From Impatiens glandulifera (Eukaryota; Streptophyta; Magnoliopsida; Ericales; Balsaminaceae): 64,000 nt of DNA. Made by a program: the position numbers and the translations under genes. The stretch spans positions 52,534,587 to 52,598,586 of the forward strand of contig NC_061865.1 in assembly GCF_907164915.1 (NCBI RefSeq), given 5' to 3'. Each line of letters starts with the position of its first letter. Position 1 is the first letter of the stretch. The notes under the pieces are model-generated. The model did no database searches and was not told where the DNA came from. It saw only the letters and a list, made by a program, of their open reading frames with translations. Positions 12,575 through 27,100 of the stretch are shown one piece after another.

Positions 12575-13337
12575 ATTTAACATCAATGACTATCTGTCTA
12601 TCACCACCATTTCATCATATTATACCTTTAATTATATCTTATTTCCCCATAATTAATTCATTCATTCATTCAATATTTTTTTATTTTTTTTCATTTGGTT
12701 TATATTTCATGTTCCTTTATTTGGTGGGTTTGTTTAACCCATCAAATAACTCAAATCAATATAAGTTCGATTTTCACTTAAAATAATTTAAGTTGATAAG
12801 AAAGTATACTTGAGAGGATCGAGACCCCGACAATTTCTGACTCGAGCCAAACACGAAAAGTTCAATGTTAGAGTCAGGTACTTTTTATTCGATTCGAAAT
12901 CAGGTCGACATATTTAACTTAATTAATAAACATGTCAAAATTGAATCGACCTTAAATAACTCAAAGTAAATCCTTTAATCCGTTTAAAATTTTCTTTTAT
13001 AAAATTTTGAGTTTACCTACTCACTCATCATTTTTTTAGGGTTTATGTAAACGAAATTATCATTTAGTTTTATTTTAATTTTGTGTTGATCTCATTTTAA
13101 TGCGAAATAGATATGTGATATTAAAACATAGAGTTTGATTCGAGTTGGGTCAGATCAATCGGATCGGGTTTGAGTCAATTATAAATAAGTAGATTTGATT
13201 CAGGTTAGGTTAAAGATTTTGACTTAAATTATTGAACATGGGAGGTTAAGGTTAATTAGTATCACTCAACTCCCTAGTCTACTGCCAGAACCCACAATCC
13301 GACCTCGACATGAATTGTCATGTATTGCTTCCAACGT

Positions 13338-13381
13338 TAAAATAAAATAAAATAAAATAAAATAAAATAAAATAAAATAAA
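13338..13381. repeat. (TAAAA)n microsatellite, about nine units
   Basis: An uninterrupted pentanucleotide run read directly from the sequence. Confidence 0.95.
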
Positions 13382-16300
13382 GATGATTAATTTTAAATTA
13401 TTCATTTTTCGTGTAGTTCTCAGTTAAGGTTGGTTTGATTTTGGTTTGTGTTATAAATTTATGAGTTTTGTCGGAAAAAAAAATTCTTGTTGAGTTATTT
13501 AAAATTTGTTTAAAATATTTATTTGTATTTTGTAAGTAGAATGTTTTTTTTAGAGTAATGACATTCACTTAAACTTAAGAAGTATTAAATGTGAATTAAT
13601 ACGTGACATTTGGTCGCACCCACTTATTAAAATATTTTGTTGTATTTAAAATTTCAATTTAATAAAATAAAGTAATTATATTTTACTATTTTAATAGATG
13701 TATTAATTGATTTGATAATCACAAAATGTTATTAATAAGAATGAAAAACTCAAAATCAAACGAGCTCTTATAATTAATTCTATTTTCACATATTTTTATA
13801 GTTTTATTTTGTTTTTGAAACTACATCTTGACATGACATTTATCTAAAGGTTTAATTTATAATATAAAAAAATAGCCTTACACAAAAATTCATGGATCTA
13901 GTAAGATCACTTTTTATTTTATTAGTTTAAATATTTTTAATTTGTTATTTATAATATTTTAATTATTGAATACTAAAATATTTTGAAATGCCCATTTGAA
14001 GTTCAACATAAGAATTGAAAAGTGGATTGGGTGTTTCATTCATGGATGATGAATAGATTTGATCGAAATTTAGATATAACTAGTTTATAGCCTTTTAAAA
14101 TAGACGAAAATGTAGAGTACATAAAAGAATAAATTCAAAATAGATGTTGTAGTTCTTTGGCATGATAAAAGATGAAATTAATGGGATGAGAATTTCAAAA
14201 CGATGGATTATAATCAAACAAATAGATAGAAACCAAATTACCCTAACAAATGGAGGATCATACATATGTTTCTTTTGCACATGACACATTGTGGAAAGTT
14301 TCTTTTAAACATGAGACATTAGTAGGAAGAAATGATAGCATAGTTAATGGAGAGCTTCCGAAAATATACGCCACAAAAAAAATAGTGTTGAAACCATAGT
14401 TTTATCGGACGCCCCAATACAATATGAACGTTATATCTCATGTATTCAATTAATCACTAATATTTGGAATCATAACTTTTCAAATTTTGTATCAATCACA
14501 AAATAAATTTTATTTTATTTTAAATTAAGGAGAACTAGCTAACATGATACCCCACAGTCATAGTTCCCGCTTCAACTTAAAGCGTTTTAAGATGAAATCG
14601 AACTCGTGACATTTGATCTCTTAAATCGACTCTTAATCATAGGACAACTAATTCATTGGAGTAAATTGATGAAGTTAAATAATATACCATTGTTTGTCCA
14701 TTAACTGTAGATAATGATTTTGCGATTAAATAACAATTGAACTATACTAAAAACGTACTTCCTTTAATCACTTTAATATTTGAAATCATGACACTCTAAG
14801 GAATTTACCTTCATTGTGGTAAATAGAAAAAGTTAGATAAAACAATAACTTTGCAATTAAATAATAATTTACCACATGTATATATATCTAAGATGGGACA
14901 ATAAGAAATTGACTATAAGAAGTTGACAACACATAGGTGATAAAATAAAGTTTGGTCCAATCCAACAATACAATGATGAAATGACTTTTTTTTTCAATTA
15001 ATGTAATAGTGTTGATTGGTAAGCTTCACATGATATATCACTTTAATATAGGTTCAAATATATCTTTAAGTCAATTTTGATCAAATCAAGATTTTATTTT
15101 GAATTATTTAAGTAGTTGTATTATAATACAACCATCAAGAAAGAAAGAAATAAATAAATTCTCCTAATAGAAAATGTGGTTACAAATAAAGAAGAGGAAA
15201 TGATTTGATTGTTTTGAAATAAGAACATTAATTTGCATTCTTATTAATTGGGCCCATATAAAAAGTGTGGGGACTTGTTTATTACTTTATGTGAATAGTA
15301 ATAAATATGGAAAATGACATTGCATGGCATATTCTCTGTGTCTTGAGAATTAAAATATAAAATACCCCCTTCATTTAGACTTTATGTTCCCAACATATTT
15401 GGTATAATTTGTTTTTTAAACAAATAAAGAAAAAATCATCATCATTATTGTGTATATATGCCCTTCAAGTATATGTAGATTTTGAAATCCAATCTAACTA
15501 TTTCAGACATTTTATTTTTATTTTATCCTTTATTCTTCATCTTTCTTGTGCATTTTTTATGTGTTTTTCTTCATTCTTTCTATATTTATGATAGATCTAT
15601 TACTAATATTCTTACTTATCTAATATTATTTGAAATGTTTTGTTACCATTATTTATTGTCCCATTTTTTTGGTTTCATCGACGAAATGTTTTGTTAATTT
15701 GCTTGAGACGCTTTGATAAAGTAGATAAAAAAATATAGTTTAGAATAAAGATAGATCGAAAAATATAGTTTAGGAGAAGATTTACCGTATATAATTTAAA
15801 GGTTGATATATATAATAAGTACTCTTAATATTTTCACAACATATTTGTATAACAAAATAAAATATCATCATTGTTTTTTTTTCCACAAAATAACTCAAGG
15901 TGAAATGTGACAGCAACATTTTATTTTTTAGTGATGATCATGTCTTTTTTTTTAATATATATATATATATATATGATCAAGTGCATATTTATCATAATCA
16001 ACTTGTTTGGCTTTCTCTTATTCTCCTTCATTACCTTGTAGTTACCCCGAAAAATCGTGTGATCGATGAATTAGTTTCATTCGAATCTTAATCTTTGCAA
16101 ATTTATATTATGTAACGTCTAGATTTGATTTCTTAGATGTTATTTTCTTTTATTTTTATATGTAACTCCTTATTTGATTTAACGAACTTATTTTTTTTTT
16201 TTTAAACTTGTTTATTTGATATTTTGAATTGTTAATTTTGAGATCAAAACAATATTTACTTAGATAAATAATATTCATTTTTCGGTGTTTTTGATTTTTT

Positions 16301-18104
16301 TTTTTGCTTTTGGTTTGTTAAGTAAAATTGAAACAATATATATTTTATAAGTAAGGATAAGTTAAATAAAAAATTAAAGATTTTATTTCACTAATAGAAT
16401 GAAAAAAAAAGGTGAGACATGTATCATTACTCATATTTTATTTTTAAAAGATGAAATCTTTTCAATAATCACTGAGCTATGTCGTATATTTTGTTTAGCA
16501 CGATCTCTCAACTCTAAAAACTCTAAAAGTTATACATTACTTTCCATACAGAATATATTTTTTTAGTGAGAATCGAACATTTAAATAAACTCGTTCTTTA
16601 TTATTCCTATTAGTTGATTAGAAGTAAATCAAACATGCCCATAACTGAGAGGAGATTCCTCTTTTGATATAATAATTTTAATATCTTTGGGTCCATCCTA
16701 ATCCTATATATATATATAGGTTATTGTATGGCTCATGTCCAACTAGACCTGGTCAAAGTAATATTTGTGTCATCAATCATTCATATAGATTATTAAAGTA
16801 ATAAAGATTGGTGCTTAAAATATATATTTATATGATCAACCAATCATTAAATTATTTGGCAAATAATTGACTATGAATAGGCACGGTGATTATTCAGTTT
16901 TCAGTTTTTAATTTTTATCTTTCAAGTCCAAATAAATAGGTACATTGAGATTTGGTCTGTAATTTGAATAGATTATGTTATTTAAAATATATATAAAAAA
17001 AATGAAACACAAAGACAACACTTCAGATCCAAATCAAATCAACATCCATGTGGTTTGCTAACTTGGTCGTGGACTTCTGGCCCCTCCTACTGTCTCTCTC
17101 TCTTTGTTTGATCTAGATTAGGCTTATTTTAAAATAATTTATGGTTTTATAATACTTCTTTATTAATAACACCATTCAATTATTAATTAAGTTACAATAA
17201 CTAAAAAAAAACTTAAACTTTTAATATATCTATCATAAAATATATATTAGAAAATGTTATTATAATAAAAAGATTAGAGGCTATAAACCTTTTAACAGAG
17301 AATTAAGACCTTGTTCAGATCTATCCAAGTTATTAAAATAACATGGGTTATTTGAAAAATAGTGAATGATTTTATTTTATTTTTTATAAAAAGACTTATA
17401 TAGTATTAATATATAAAGAAAATAAAAAATTATTTAAAATAAATTACATTTTAGTATTTTAAATAATGAATTGAGTAATATAATAAAAGAAATACTAAAA
17501 TAATATTTTTTGAATTTATGTTATTTAAATAACCTAAATCGAACTGAGTAAGTCTTAATTAATATAAATTGTAATTTATAATAAATAAAAAAAACAGAAA
17601 AGACAGTTCATCTACATAAATAATATTTAAAAATTACTGTCATACTTGCATTTTATTATAATTTATATTATTCAATATTTTGGATTAAATCTATAGTCAA
17701 ACAAGACTCTCTTATCATCTCCTCGATCAATGTAAAGTAAAGTAGGAAGAAAACATGTTCTGATTGAAAAATAAAAAAATGGCCCCCTTTTTAATAAAAC
17801 CATTCACAAGTTCAAAGAGTCATCAAAACATTTTATATCCATTCACCTAAAGGTTTGATTTTTGACATTTTCTTTTCAGCTCATTTTTATATCTTCCATT
17901 TGTCTTTTTTAACTTCAAAATCAATTCTCTCCATTATTATTATTATTAAGTTGTTTCTCCTAATTTCTATATACCAAAAACAGTAAAAAAAAAGTCATAG
18001 AAATTCATCTCTTTCTCCAAATAATAAACCAACATTTTTAGCCCCAATCGCTAGCAAAACAATCGCTATCTATTTTTTTTAAAGTTTACACGCACTCGGG
18101 GATG

Positions 18105-21100
18105 TTAGCCGTGATCCTTCTTGCTTTTCTTGAGCATCATAGAAACATGATCAATAGAATCAAGTCCCCTTTGGTGGTTACCTCCCATTAACCATACTAA
18201 AGCCTCGGCTGCAGCATCCTTTTCGGCTTGTTTTTTGTTATTACAAGGCTGACCCATTATCTGCATCCCGTTAAACTCTACAACAGCTCGAAACTGATTA
18301 TTCTTTTGTTGAGTTGTTCTATAAGATGGAGCATTGTATCCTGCTCTTGTTATTAGGGTTTGGAGTTGACTCTTCGAATTGTCTCCCCCTGGTCCGTTCT
18401 CGCTTCTTGATGGCCAGGATGGAGGCGGGCAGGATGATAAGGTTGGCTTAGATTGTTGTTGTTCTTGTTGTTGTAGTAATTGACGGTTGAATACAAATCT
18501 ACCGTCGGATCGGTCTTCTGAGATCATCAGCCTCATGGCGGTTATTAGATGATGGTATGTATGAATGTCCATCCTTGGATTCAACAACTGTCAGACAACA
18601 AGGAAATGGAATCGTGATCTTAAAAATACTAAACTGTGTGTATTTATAGCATAATACCAAAAATAACCCTTTTTTTTATTACTAACTTTGAGTTGAATTA
18701 GTTCATCAAGCTCTTTTCTCAACTGTTGATACATTTTTGCTACTGCAGGTTTCATGAAGAACTCCAGATATCCTCCCAACATAGTCAAATGTCCATCCTG
18801 TTATTTTTCAAGTGAGAAATTAAACACAGACACTCCTGTTAAGATCAAACTGACTCGTAATTAAGTATTGAAAAAGAAACCCTAAATTAACTTCAGAGCT
18901 AAATTGGATTATAACTTAAACCATATCTTGTTGTCAGATCTGCTTATAATGAATTAAATGATCAGTTCGATTATACTATCAAACCTACTATAGAAGAAAA
19001 AATTTACTGTATATATTCAAATTTAGGATGTGTTTGATAAAACTGAAAATTAAGTGTTGAATGAGTTAATTCACTGGAAAAATAAATGTTGAATAAATCA
19101 AATGAAACTATGTAAATTTTAAATTTCAAGTACTTAGTATGTAAGTTGATTGGATAAATGTGGAAATAATGTTGAAAAAGTGTTTAAAGATTTTACTTTA
19201 TCCTTATAATGAGTAATTTGATTAGTTTCCAAGGATTAAAGCTGTTACTCATTGAGTTAAATGGATGTAACTGAATGGGATATAATTGGACGCTCTTACT
19301 AGATTATCGGGTTAAGCATTCATATCTTACTTAATTAAGACCTGATTTTCAACCTTAATTCATATCTTACTTAATGTGCACATAAAGAAGTGGAGTTACC
19401 ACGTCTCCTTGGGAAATACTTCCGCCAAACAGGAGGAGGATGGAATCAGAAACAGCTGTTGAATCGCGGAGAAAAACAGAGTTCACTTTGATCTTCTCAT
19501 TGAAAACAAGCCATGGAAATGGAAGCTTAGTTTCCCGGGAATTGACAGAATTCTACAGGAGTGGAGATTAAGTTAAATGAAGTAGTTCATAAAGCATTAA
19601 AATGATTAACAAAAACATAGAGATATTGGTTGTAGCATGAAAAAAAACACTTACAGAGTACAAAAGCACCTGACCATCCTCCATTGTTTTTAATGAGAAA
19701 GACTTCTCATTGTGCTGGGACAAAACAAAACATCAAGAAGTAAAATGACATTAATTACACACAAACCAACATGTGTAAACATTGTATAAAGGACCACATT
19801 TCTATAGACAAAAATTTACATTTGTTATTTTCCAAAAATCATAATGATCCAAATATAATTTGATTATGATGCAGAAAATAATCTTGGTACCAAATAAAAT
19901 CACAAAATAATCTGGAACATGATTAAAAAGACAATCTTCATACTAATGAAGCAAAAAGTCACTATAAATTGAATCTCAATCACGATGCATAAAATAATCT
20001 TTACACCAAATTGACACACTAATCTTCATCATGATCGAAAAAATAAACTGAATCTGAATCATGATACAAAAAATAGTCTTATACCAATTAAAAACAAAAG
20101 TTGCACAATAATCTGGATCATGATCCAAAAAATAATATGTATACCTAGTGAAGCCAAAAATCACACTTTTATTTGAATCTGGATCATGACCCAAAAGCAA
20201 CCTTATACCATATCCTTTCAACTTTAACTTAGGTCCAATAGGATCGTGATTGTGCAAGAGATTATGAGAAACCGTTTCCAAATAGGCTCAATAAGGACTA
20301 GACTTACCACAATGGAGGAAATGCCAGGGTAAAGGCCATAGCAAATAACAGCTCGGAGAAGATTCTGGTCATAACTCCATGCATTCCAGGTAGTTGGGTT
20401 GCTGTCAACGAGGCCAGTATCTTTTAGCAGAGAATAGAATTCCCTTCTAAGGGCATCAATAGCTTTCATGGACTGTACGGAAAGAAAATTCTTCCAGCAG
20501 TACTCATATCCAGCTAGGTCCTTTTCAGCGTTCTTCCAACCCTCATATGCACGGACAAGGGCAAGGTGGTCACTGAATTCATTAGAGAATTGTGCTTTTG
20601 CTGCGTCTGCCAGCTATAAAATAAAGTACATAGAGAAAGAACTCTAATTGCTTAATAATATACTTCAAAATTAATAATTAAAACCAATGCAAGGGACCAG
20701 AGTCTGCAGAGCTCTGCAAAAAATTATAATCATATTTGATTCAAAGATGATCACTTACATCCTTCTTGTCTAAGGGTGAGAGGAATGGATCCCTAACACT
20801 CAGACCTGCAACAATTGTTAAAATTGGATCAAGGCAATAAAATATAGCACCCAGAACAAGCATTTTCCCAAGTTTTGGCTCCATAGGAAGCATTATCAAG
20901 TAACGTCCTGCAATGTTTGAGAAAACATGAGATTTTCAGAATTTTTTTATATCAGAACAGACGCTGAAAACACGTACCTAAAACAGTGAGATTTTCATTC
21001 TCATCTAAAGCACCAATAGTCTTTAAATACTCCACAGCATTTTGAACCTAGTGAAGTAGAAGAAAATAATGTTACAAGCAAATTGAATGAAAAAATAATG

Positions 21101-24100
21101 TACTAGTCACATGCTGCTAAATAATGAAATAAAATTAATATGCCGACTCAGACAATATTACCGCTAATAACTCTGGTGATTGCAAGGCCCTGGAAAGGAA
21201 ATCAGAAATACTCCCAAGCTTTAAGCTCTTGATTTGCAGACAAAGTGACTGCAATGGTGTTCTTAAAATTTCTGGCAGCTGATACTCAGCAAAACTATCA
21301 TATACACATCTGGGATAAAGATGATAGCACTCTCCTGGTTGAACACGTCCAGCTCTTCCTCTTCTCTAACATTTTCCATTGAGTATATATAACAGATTGT
21401 CAGAATGTAATAAATGAAGAAAAAGATTGTTATTACATTTGTGAAGTATTAATTCTAACCATTATTTTTGTTTCTATTAATTCTAACCATAATTGTTGTT
21501 TCCATTAATTATAACCATACTTTTTGTTTCCACCCCCTCACTGTAAGGGATCTCCAACTTCTTCTACATGCTTTCCATTTCACACAAGATATTCCATGTA
21601 AGATTTAAATGTCCCTTAGCTGGACATAACAAAATGTCCAACTAAAACTAATCCAGCCATTAGAGCAAACTAATTATTATGAACAAATATCTACAGTGCC
21701 ATAAAATATTAATCTATCATAGGTTGATGTCTTAATCCTAAGAGTCTGACTAGAAGCACCAATATTTTAGTGCAGAACTAAATTAAAGTGACACAAAATA
21801 TAAAAGCACGGTTGCTCTCTTTATATGCCATGCAACAAAAATTGTCGTTCAGTTATGCTAATCTCAGATGCACACTCATAACTTATTAATCTTGGTGAAG
21901 GAGACAAGCTAAAAATTGAGAAATGAAAGAAAAAAAAAGTTGCGATAGGAAATAAAACTTCTTCAGCCTAGAAGGAGCTTTAAAAAGCAGTATTATTTAT
22001 CAAAGGACTTATTTGGACTCTCCCTATGTTAGGGTAACAATGCTAATCATATAGTTAATTAGAAATAAGTCTATCAATTGCTGCAGTAGTCTTTCTGTTC
22101 TAGAAGTTTCTTGAGCCAACAGGCCCACACTTATTCTTACCAAATGAATAAGTAATAAGACCAATTAAGAAAAGAAAAACTTATAATATCCCCCACATAG
22201 AAAACTTGTTTGTGGTGGACTAAACAAATCAGGGAAGGACCAAATGCATCTTAGAAGCCATGTCATTTCCTTGTGGGTGATTACATAATGCATGCTTCAA
22301 ATGGATATTCATAACAAAGCATTAACAAATGTTAGAAACCCGTCTGCATTTGTAGGAGAATTTACAGAAATTTGTGGTTTTCTCTCTGACAGCATGACCA
22401 TGACTTGTTTATTTAAACTGTAAATTCTTTATCTAGTAGGCTGTACTTTTGGAAACCTAAGCTAAGAAAGTTACAACCTTCTATACAAAGTTCAAAATTA
22501 GTAAAAGAGCAAAAAGGAATGGGGAGGAGAGATAGAGATGCAAATAACAAGGGCATCTTGTTTATTCAAGAGGGAATGAAACTTACTTGTTGAGCAGAGA
22601 CCTTAGAGATCCAGGAAGGAAGTAGGCAAGGAGTGTTGTTAAGTGCATCATATGATGTCTCCTTGGCTTTTCCACAGTCCATGACAAAAACCACATCATT
22701 GATTGTAATACTTGTCTCTGCAATATTAGTGGCAAGAACTATTTTCCTTACTCCATCTTTGGGCTCATCAAATATTAATCTCTGCATGCATTACAATAGC
22801 TTTCCATGAGGTGAATACAATGAGCAACACAATCATGCTTTTAGCTTAGAAACAAACTCAACTAATATCAATTGCTAAAAGATTGATATTCTACTCACAA
22901 TAACCTCCCATGCTTTTTTTCTGATGGATTGTTTGGCTAAATACTAGATGCATGTTCAAAACTCAATGGTATTTGGCTACAGTAAACTCCTGGTTGTGAT
23001 GATATACATTCATGTATATAATACATATATCCTTAACCTCCATTTACGAACTAAGTATCAAAACCCGCAAGTTTATATATCATGTAAAAATCAGGAACCC
23101 TCCGCCGCCCTTCTTACTACAGGCTTTTCTAGTTGTTCTCTATACCTGGATGCTATATTGGCATGAAAAGATCAAAAAAGAGTTCCCTCCTAGGAATCAT
23201 AACAGGACTCGCATTAACGTAAAAGCCAAAAAGTTAATTAAAGATTAGAATATAAACAAGCAACCTGTTCTGCACTAGCCATGGAACCATGGCATGCAAG
23301 CAACAAAACTCTACTTGTATCCCCCAAGATAGGATTGGCTTGGAGCTTTTCCTTCAGAGAATTTATATCATCCCAGCCAGTCATAAAGACTAGAACAGCA
23401 CCAGGGGTTTCCTTCTTGCATATATTGCACAATAGATGCTCAATGAGGTTAAAACCGATGCAATCAGGATTCCAGCACGACAATGACCCTTGGGTTTCAG
23501 GGCTGTAATCCTTAAAGTCAGCAGATTTGTATGCATCCTAAAGTATTGACAAAGTGAGATAATTAGTACAAGACATGCTAACAAGAAAAGGGAAAATTGC
23601 AGTGTTGGACAAATTGTAATAGTTAAAGTCACATAACTGTTAAGGACAGCATAAGAGTAGAAGTATATGCACACCTCTACGACAGAGGCAATTTGGCTCT
23701 TTCTCCTCCTTGGAGTTTGCTTGTTCATTTTCCATGTCTTGTCCTGACCATAATCATCTATTTGGTTGTATGTTGTCAATCTATATCCAGTCATTTCTAG
23801 AATATCTTCCATGAAATGAGTTTGAACAGGAAATGTAAAGCCCTGCGAATACCAAAAGCATCAAGGAAGGATACCCTCAGGTCTGTAGGATAATGTCGGG
23901 GTACATTTGAAGCCATAAGTGACCTGGCAACTCATGTTTTTAAGAATATCTATTAATCTGCATTAACTTAAATGTCAAGTACTTCATTATGAATAAGAGA
24001 TGTTGTAGGGAGATGAGAGAGAGGATAAGGAGAAGCATGGAGATGACCACTGGCTTCCATTCATTACACATGCCTAACTATACAAGTGTCAATATAGGTA

Positions 24101-27100
24101 GTAGTATGCCTCTCCCACACACTTAAGACATTGGCTTAAGCTGCTTTTGTTTTCATGATTGAGTGTAGATGTTGACATATGTGAGTGTATTCCAATTGCT
24201 GCTTTTATTGAAAACCAGGTTAACGTAGATGATGTAGTAATAGTGAGAATAGAATCAAAACAAATGTAGAAGGAACTTCAGAAGAACCGCTTTCAAATGA
24301 AGCCATTGTTTACAATATTGGCATATACTCTATTTACCAATCAGCCACCAACCGTCCCTAATATTTAATATGTATAACACTTCTCACTCAAACCAAATGG
24401 AGCACTAAATATCTTTCCAGCCATTCTTTTCAAGCCATATATAACATGATTTTGGAAGAAATAGAATGAACAAAATATCAAAATTTCCATTGAACTTATA
24501 GCCAACGATCAAAAGTATTGGAACTTGCAAATAATCACCTAACCTTAGTCTAGTATAAATTGCATTTGTTATATCTGAAGTTAAAAGTTGTAGGACAGTA
24601 ATAGATATAAACTCTTAAGGTAAAAGATAGATAAAAATTGAGAGAAAGAGATAGAAATATATGAGACTAGACATAAGAGGGTGAGACCATAGAAGTATTG
24701 GAGATGAAATACATCTTTCATAAATCAATCATATGTTAATGGGTTAAAATATCCATAAATATAATAGTTATTCCAACTAATAAACCTCTAATTGTATTCT
24801 ATTAGACTTTTATTCAAATTAATATACTAATACTAATAAGATAAAAAAAAATTGAAACATTGAATTTTTGTTAAACGACATTAGGACTCAAAAGTCGTGT
24901 CTATGGGTTATTCTTAGTTATGTAGGGCTTGATTGGAATCCAAATTTTTTGGAATTCCAAGTAGAATCACCCTTAGAGAGAGGTTTGTCTAGGTCTCTCT
25001 AGGAGTAGTTCTAATTATAAACTGCTTCAAACATGTCTCTGTGGTAGATACATCATACACTTCCCTTATTTTAAGCTAGTGGTGGAAAAATTATTTTATC
25101 CAACTTATACAAAGTCTGGACTTAAGATGATCCTTAATGTTAATGGGCTTGCTTGATCTTCAACTACAAATTTAAGGGGATATTTGTCCTTTTATTATAT
25201 AAATGTATACATATATCCATTTAATGGTGACAAGTTTATAGAACACCATCCACTCTATTATGTAACAATGAATTAACACATGTATTGAGTTAGAGAATTG
25301 CTAATGCCACCAATATGTCCCATATGCACTTATTTTTAAGTGGAAAGAAATTTTCTCAACTAATGAATTAGGATAGGGGAGATAGAGAGAATATAGGAAG
25401 GTATGGATGAAAAAGATTACCCATTATACTTAGTATTTGAGAAGATAAATAACATAAAATAGAAGATAACACCTCACCGGAATATGAAAAGCTGGAGCCC
25501 CACCAAAGTAAGATGAGAAAAGCTCTGCATCCAATGTGGCACTCATTAAAATCAACTTCAGTTCAGGACGACGAGGAAGAAGATCTTTGAGAACAATGAG
25601 AAGAAAATCTAGAAAACAAACAACAAGATTTCAGGGATCACATTTCACCAGAAAAAAAGCCTTTTCTTTAAGAATGTTTGACCTTCATTCATTCCACGTT
25701 CATGAATTTCATCCACAATAACATGGGTTATGCCTTTCAAATTCCGATCATTGAGTAATCTTCGCAGCAATATGCCAGTAGTGCAGAACAAGAGGTGTGT
25801 GTCCCTCCCTTTCATGCCTTCAAGTCGAACCTTATACCCAACCTTCACATGTAAAATCATAAGTCAGGCAAACATATAATATTTATAATGCAAACCAAAC
25901 GTACATATGTTCAGAACTCACCGTCTCACCCAATTTCTCTCCCCTCTCTACAGCTATCCTTTCTGAAACAGACATAGCAGATATTCGTCGTGGCTGAGTA
26001 CATATAATATTGCATTGAGCTCCTCTACCATTTTCAATTTCAGATTCTAAAATGAATTGAGGAATCTGTGTAGTTTTTCCACACCCAGTTTCACCAGAGA
26101 TGATTACAACCTGCAGAGAAATAAAAGGCTAGGAACAATGAAATTTTCCTCAAAGGAACAAAGTCAGAATCATTTGCCCTCAAAGCTCTTGATATAAAAG
26201 TTCCCAGATAATTGGCAATTTCCTCAAGAGTCAAGATCAGAAAAGTGATTCAGGTGCTCTATGTGAAACTTATAGATATTTGACACGAATACACAACCCA
26301 TACCAATCATACACTTACAGCTAGTCAACAATCAATGATTCTATTCAATAGATCAGGAAAATCATCCATTTTGAGCTTATTAATTAAAGACCCAAAGGAA
26401 ATAAAAGCATGATGACGCTGAGCAATTTCTGTGGAAAGAACCTTCTATTTGAAGCTGGAAAAGTGCAACGAACTAACATGGATTTTTAAGAGAAGCGTGA
26501 CATAAACTTAATTACTTTCAAGATGACAAGCAATTACATGCTAAGTGCAACACAGTTACCATTCACTACTATAATAAAATGTTTTGACCTACCTGGTTTC
26601 TTGAGGTCTCTGCTAATAATGCATCTTTCTCCTTGTAAGCAGGAAGAGCTCTACGTTGTTCCAGCATTTTTCTACCTTCTAAAGATTCCTATAACAAATG
26701 CAGTAAGAAAACCTACAATTCAGAATCAGACCAAAAACCACAAGCAATTGACGTTCAAGAGAACATATAGAAAACAATAATGAACTGTGATTGATGAAAA
26801 CAAGTAACAAACAAGTTCAGAAAACCTAAAAATCAAAACCAAACAAAGGAAAACAAGTAACAGCATTCAAGAAGGGATATGGAGTACAACGTCTTGCCAG
26901 ATGCAAACATAATAATGTTATGTTAATTGACGAATTTTTAGGTTATTGAGAAAACAAAGAAAGTAGAAAACTTTAAAGGAGAATAAAGTGGCACCCAAAA
27001 GAAGAAGTCAATTGACACCAAGTGATTGATGAAATCTCATACTGTTCCTGACAACTAACCCTGTAGGCTCTGAAAGAAATCCGTCATGTCTGGCACTACA

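Larger units (their letters stand above)
12175..18104. other. 5.9-kb intergenic region without a gene
   Basis: It holds the PSS1 promoter and leader at its left end (GAA-rich near 12,298-12,312 and GAGA near 12,418-12,428) and the helicase 3' flank at its right end. In between is AT-rich DNA with several microsatellites. Degenerate tRNA-like B-box sequences on the minus strand lie near 14,585 (gttcgatttc) and 16,566 (gttcgattct). The open frames here are low-complexity. Confidence 0.6.

Noticed and set aside
12448..12786. A 112-codon open frame starting at 12,448.
   Set aside because: It is created by the ATT/TA microsatellite (poly-Ile) and by T-rich DNA, with no recognisable domain.
16700..17000. 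Short AT-rich palindromes and TA runs suggesting a MITE.
   Set aside because: No paired terminal repeats with a consistent target duplication could be found by eye.
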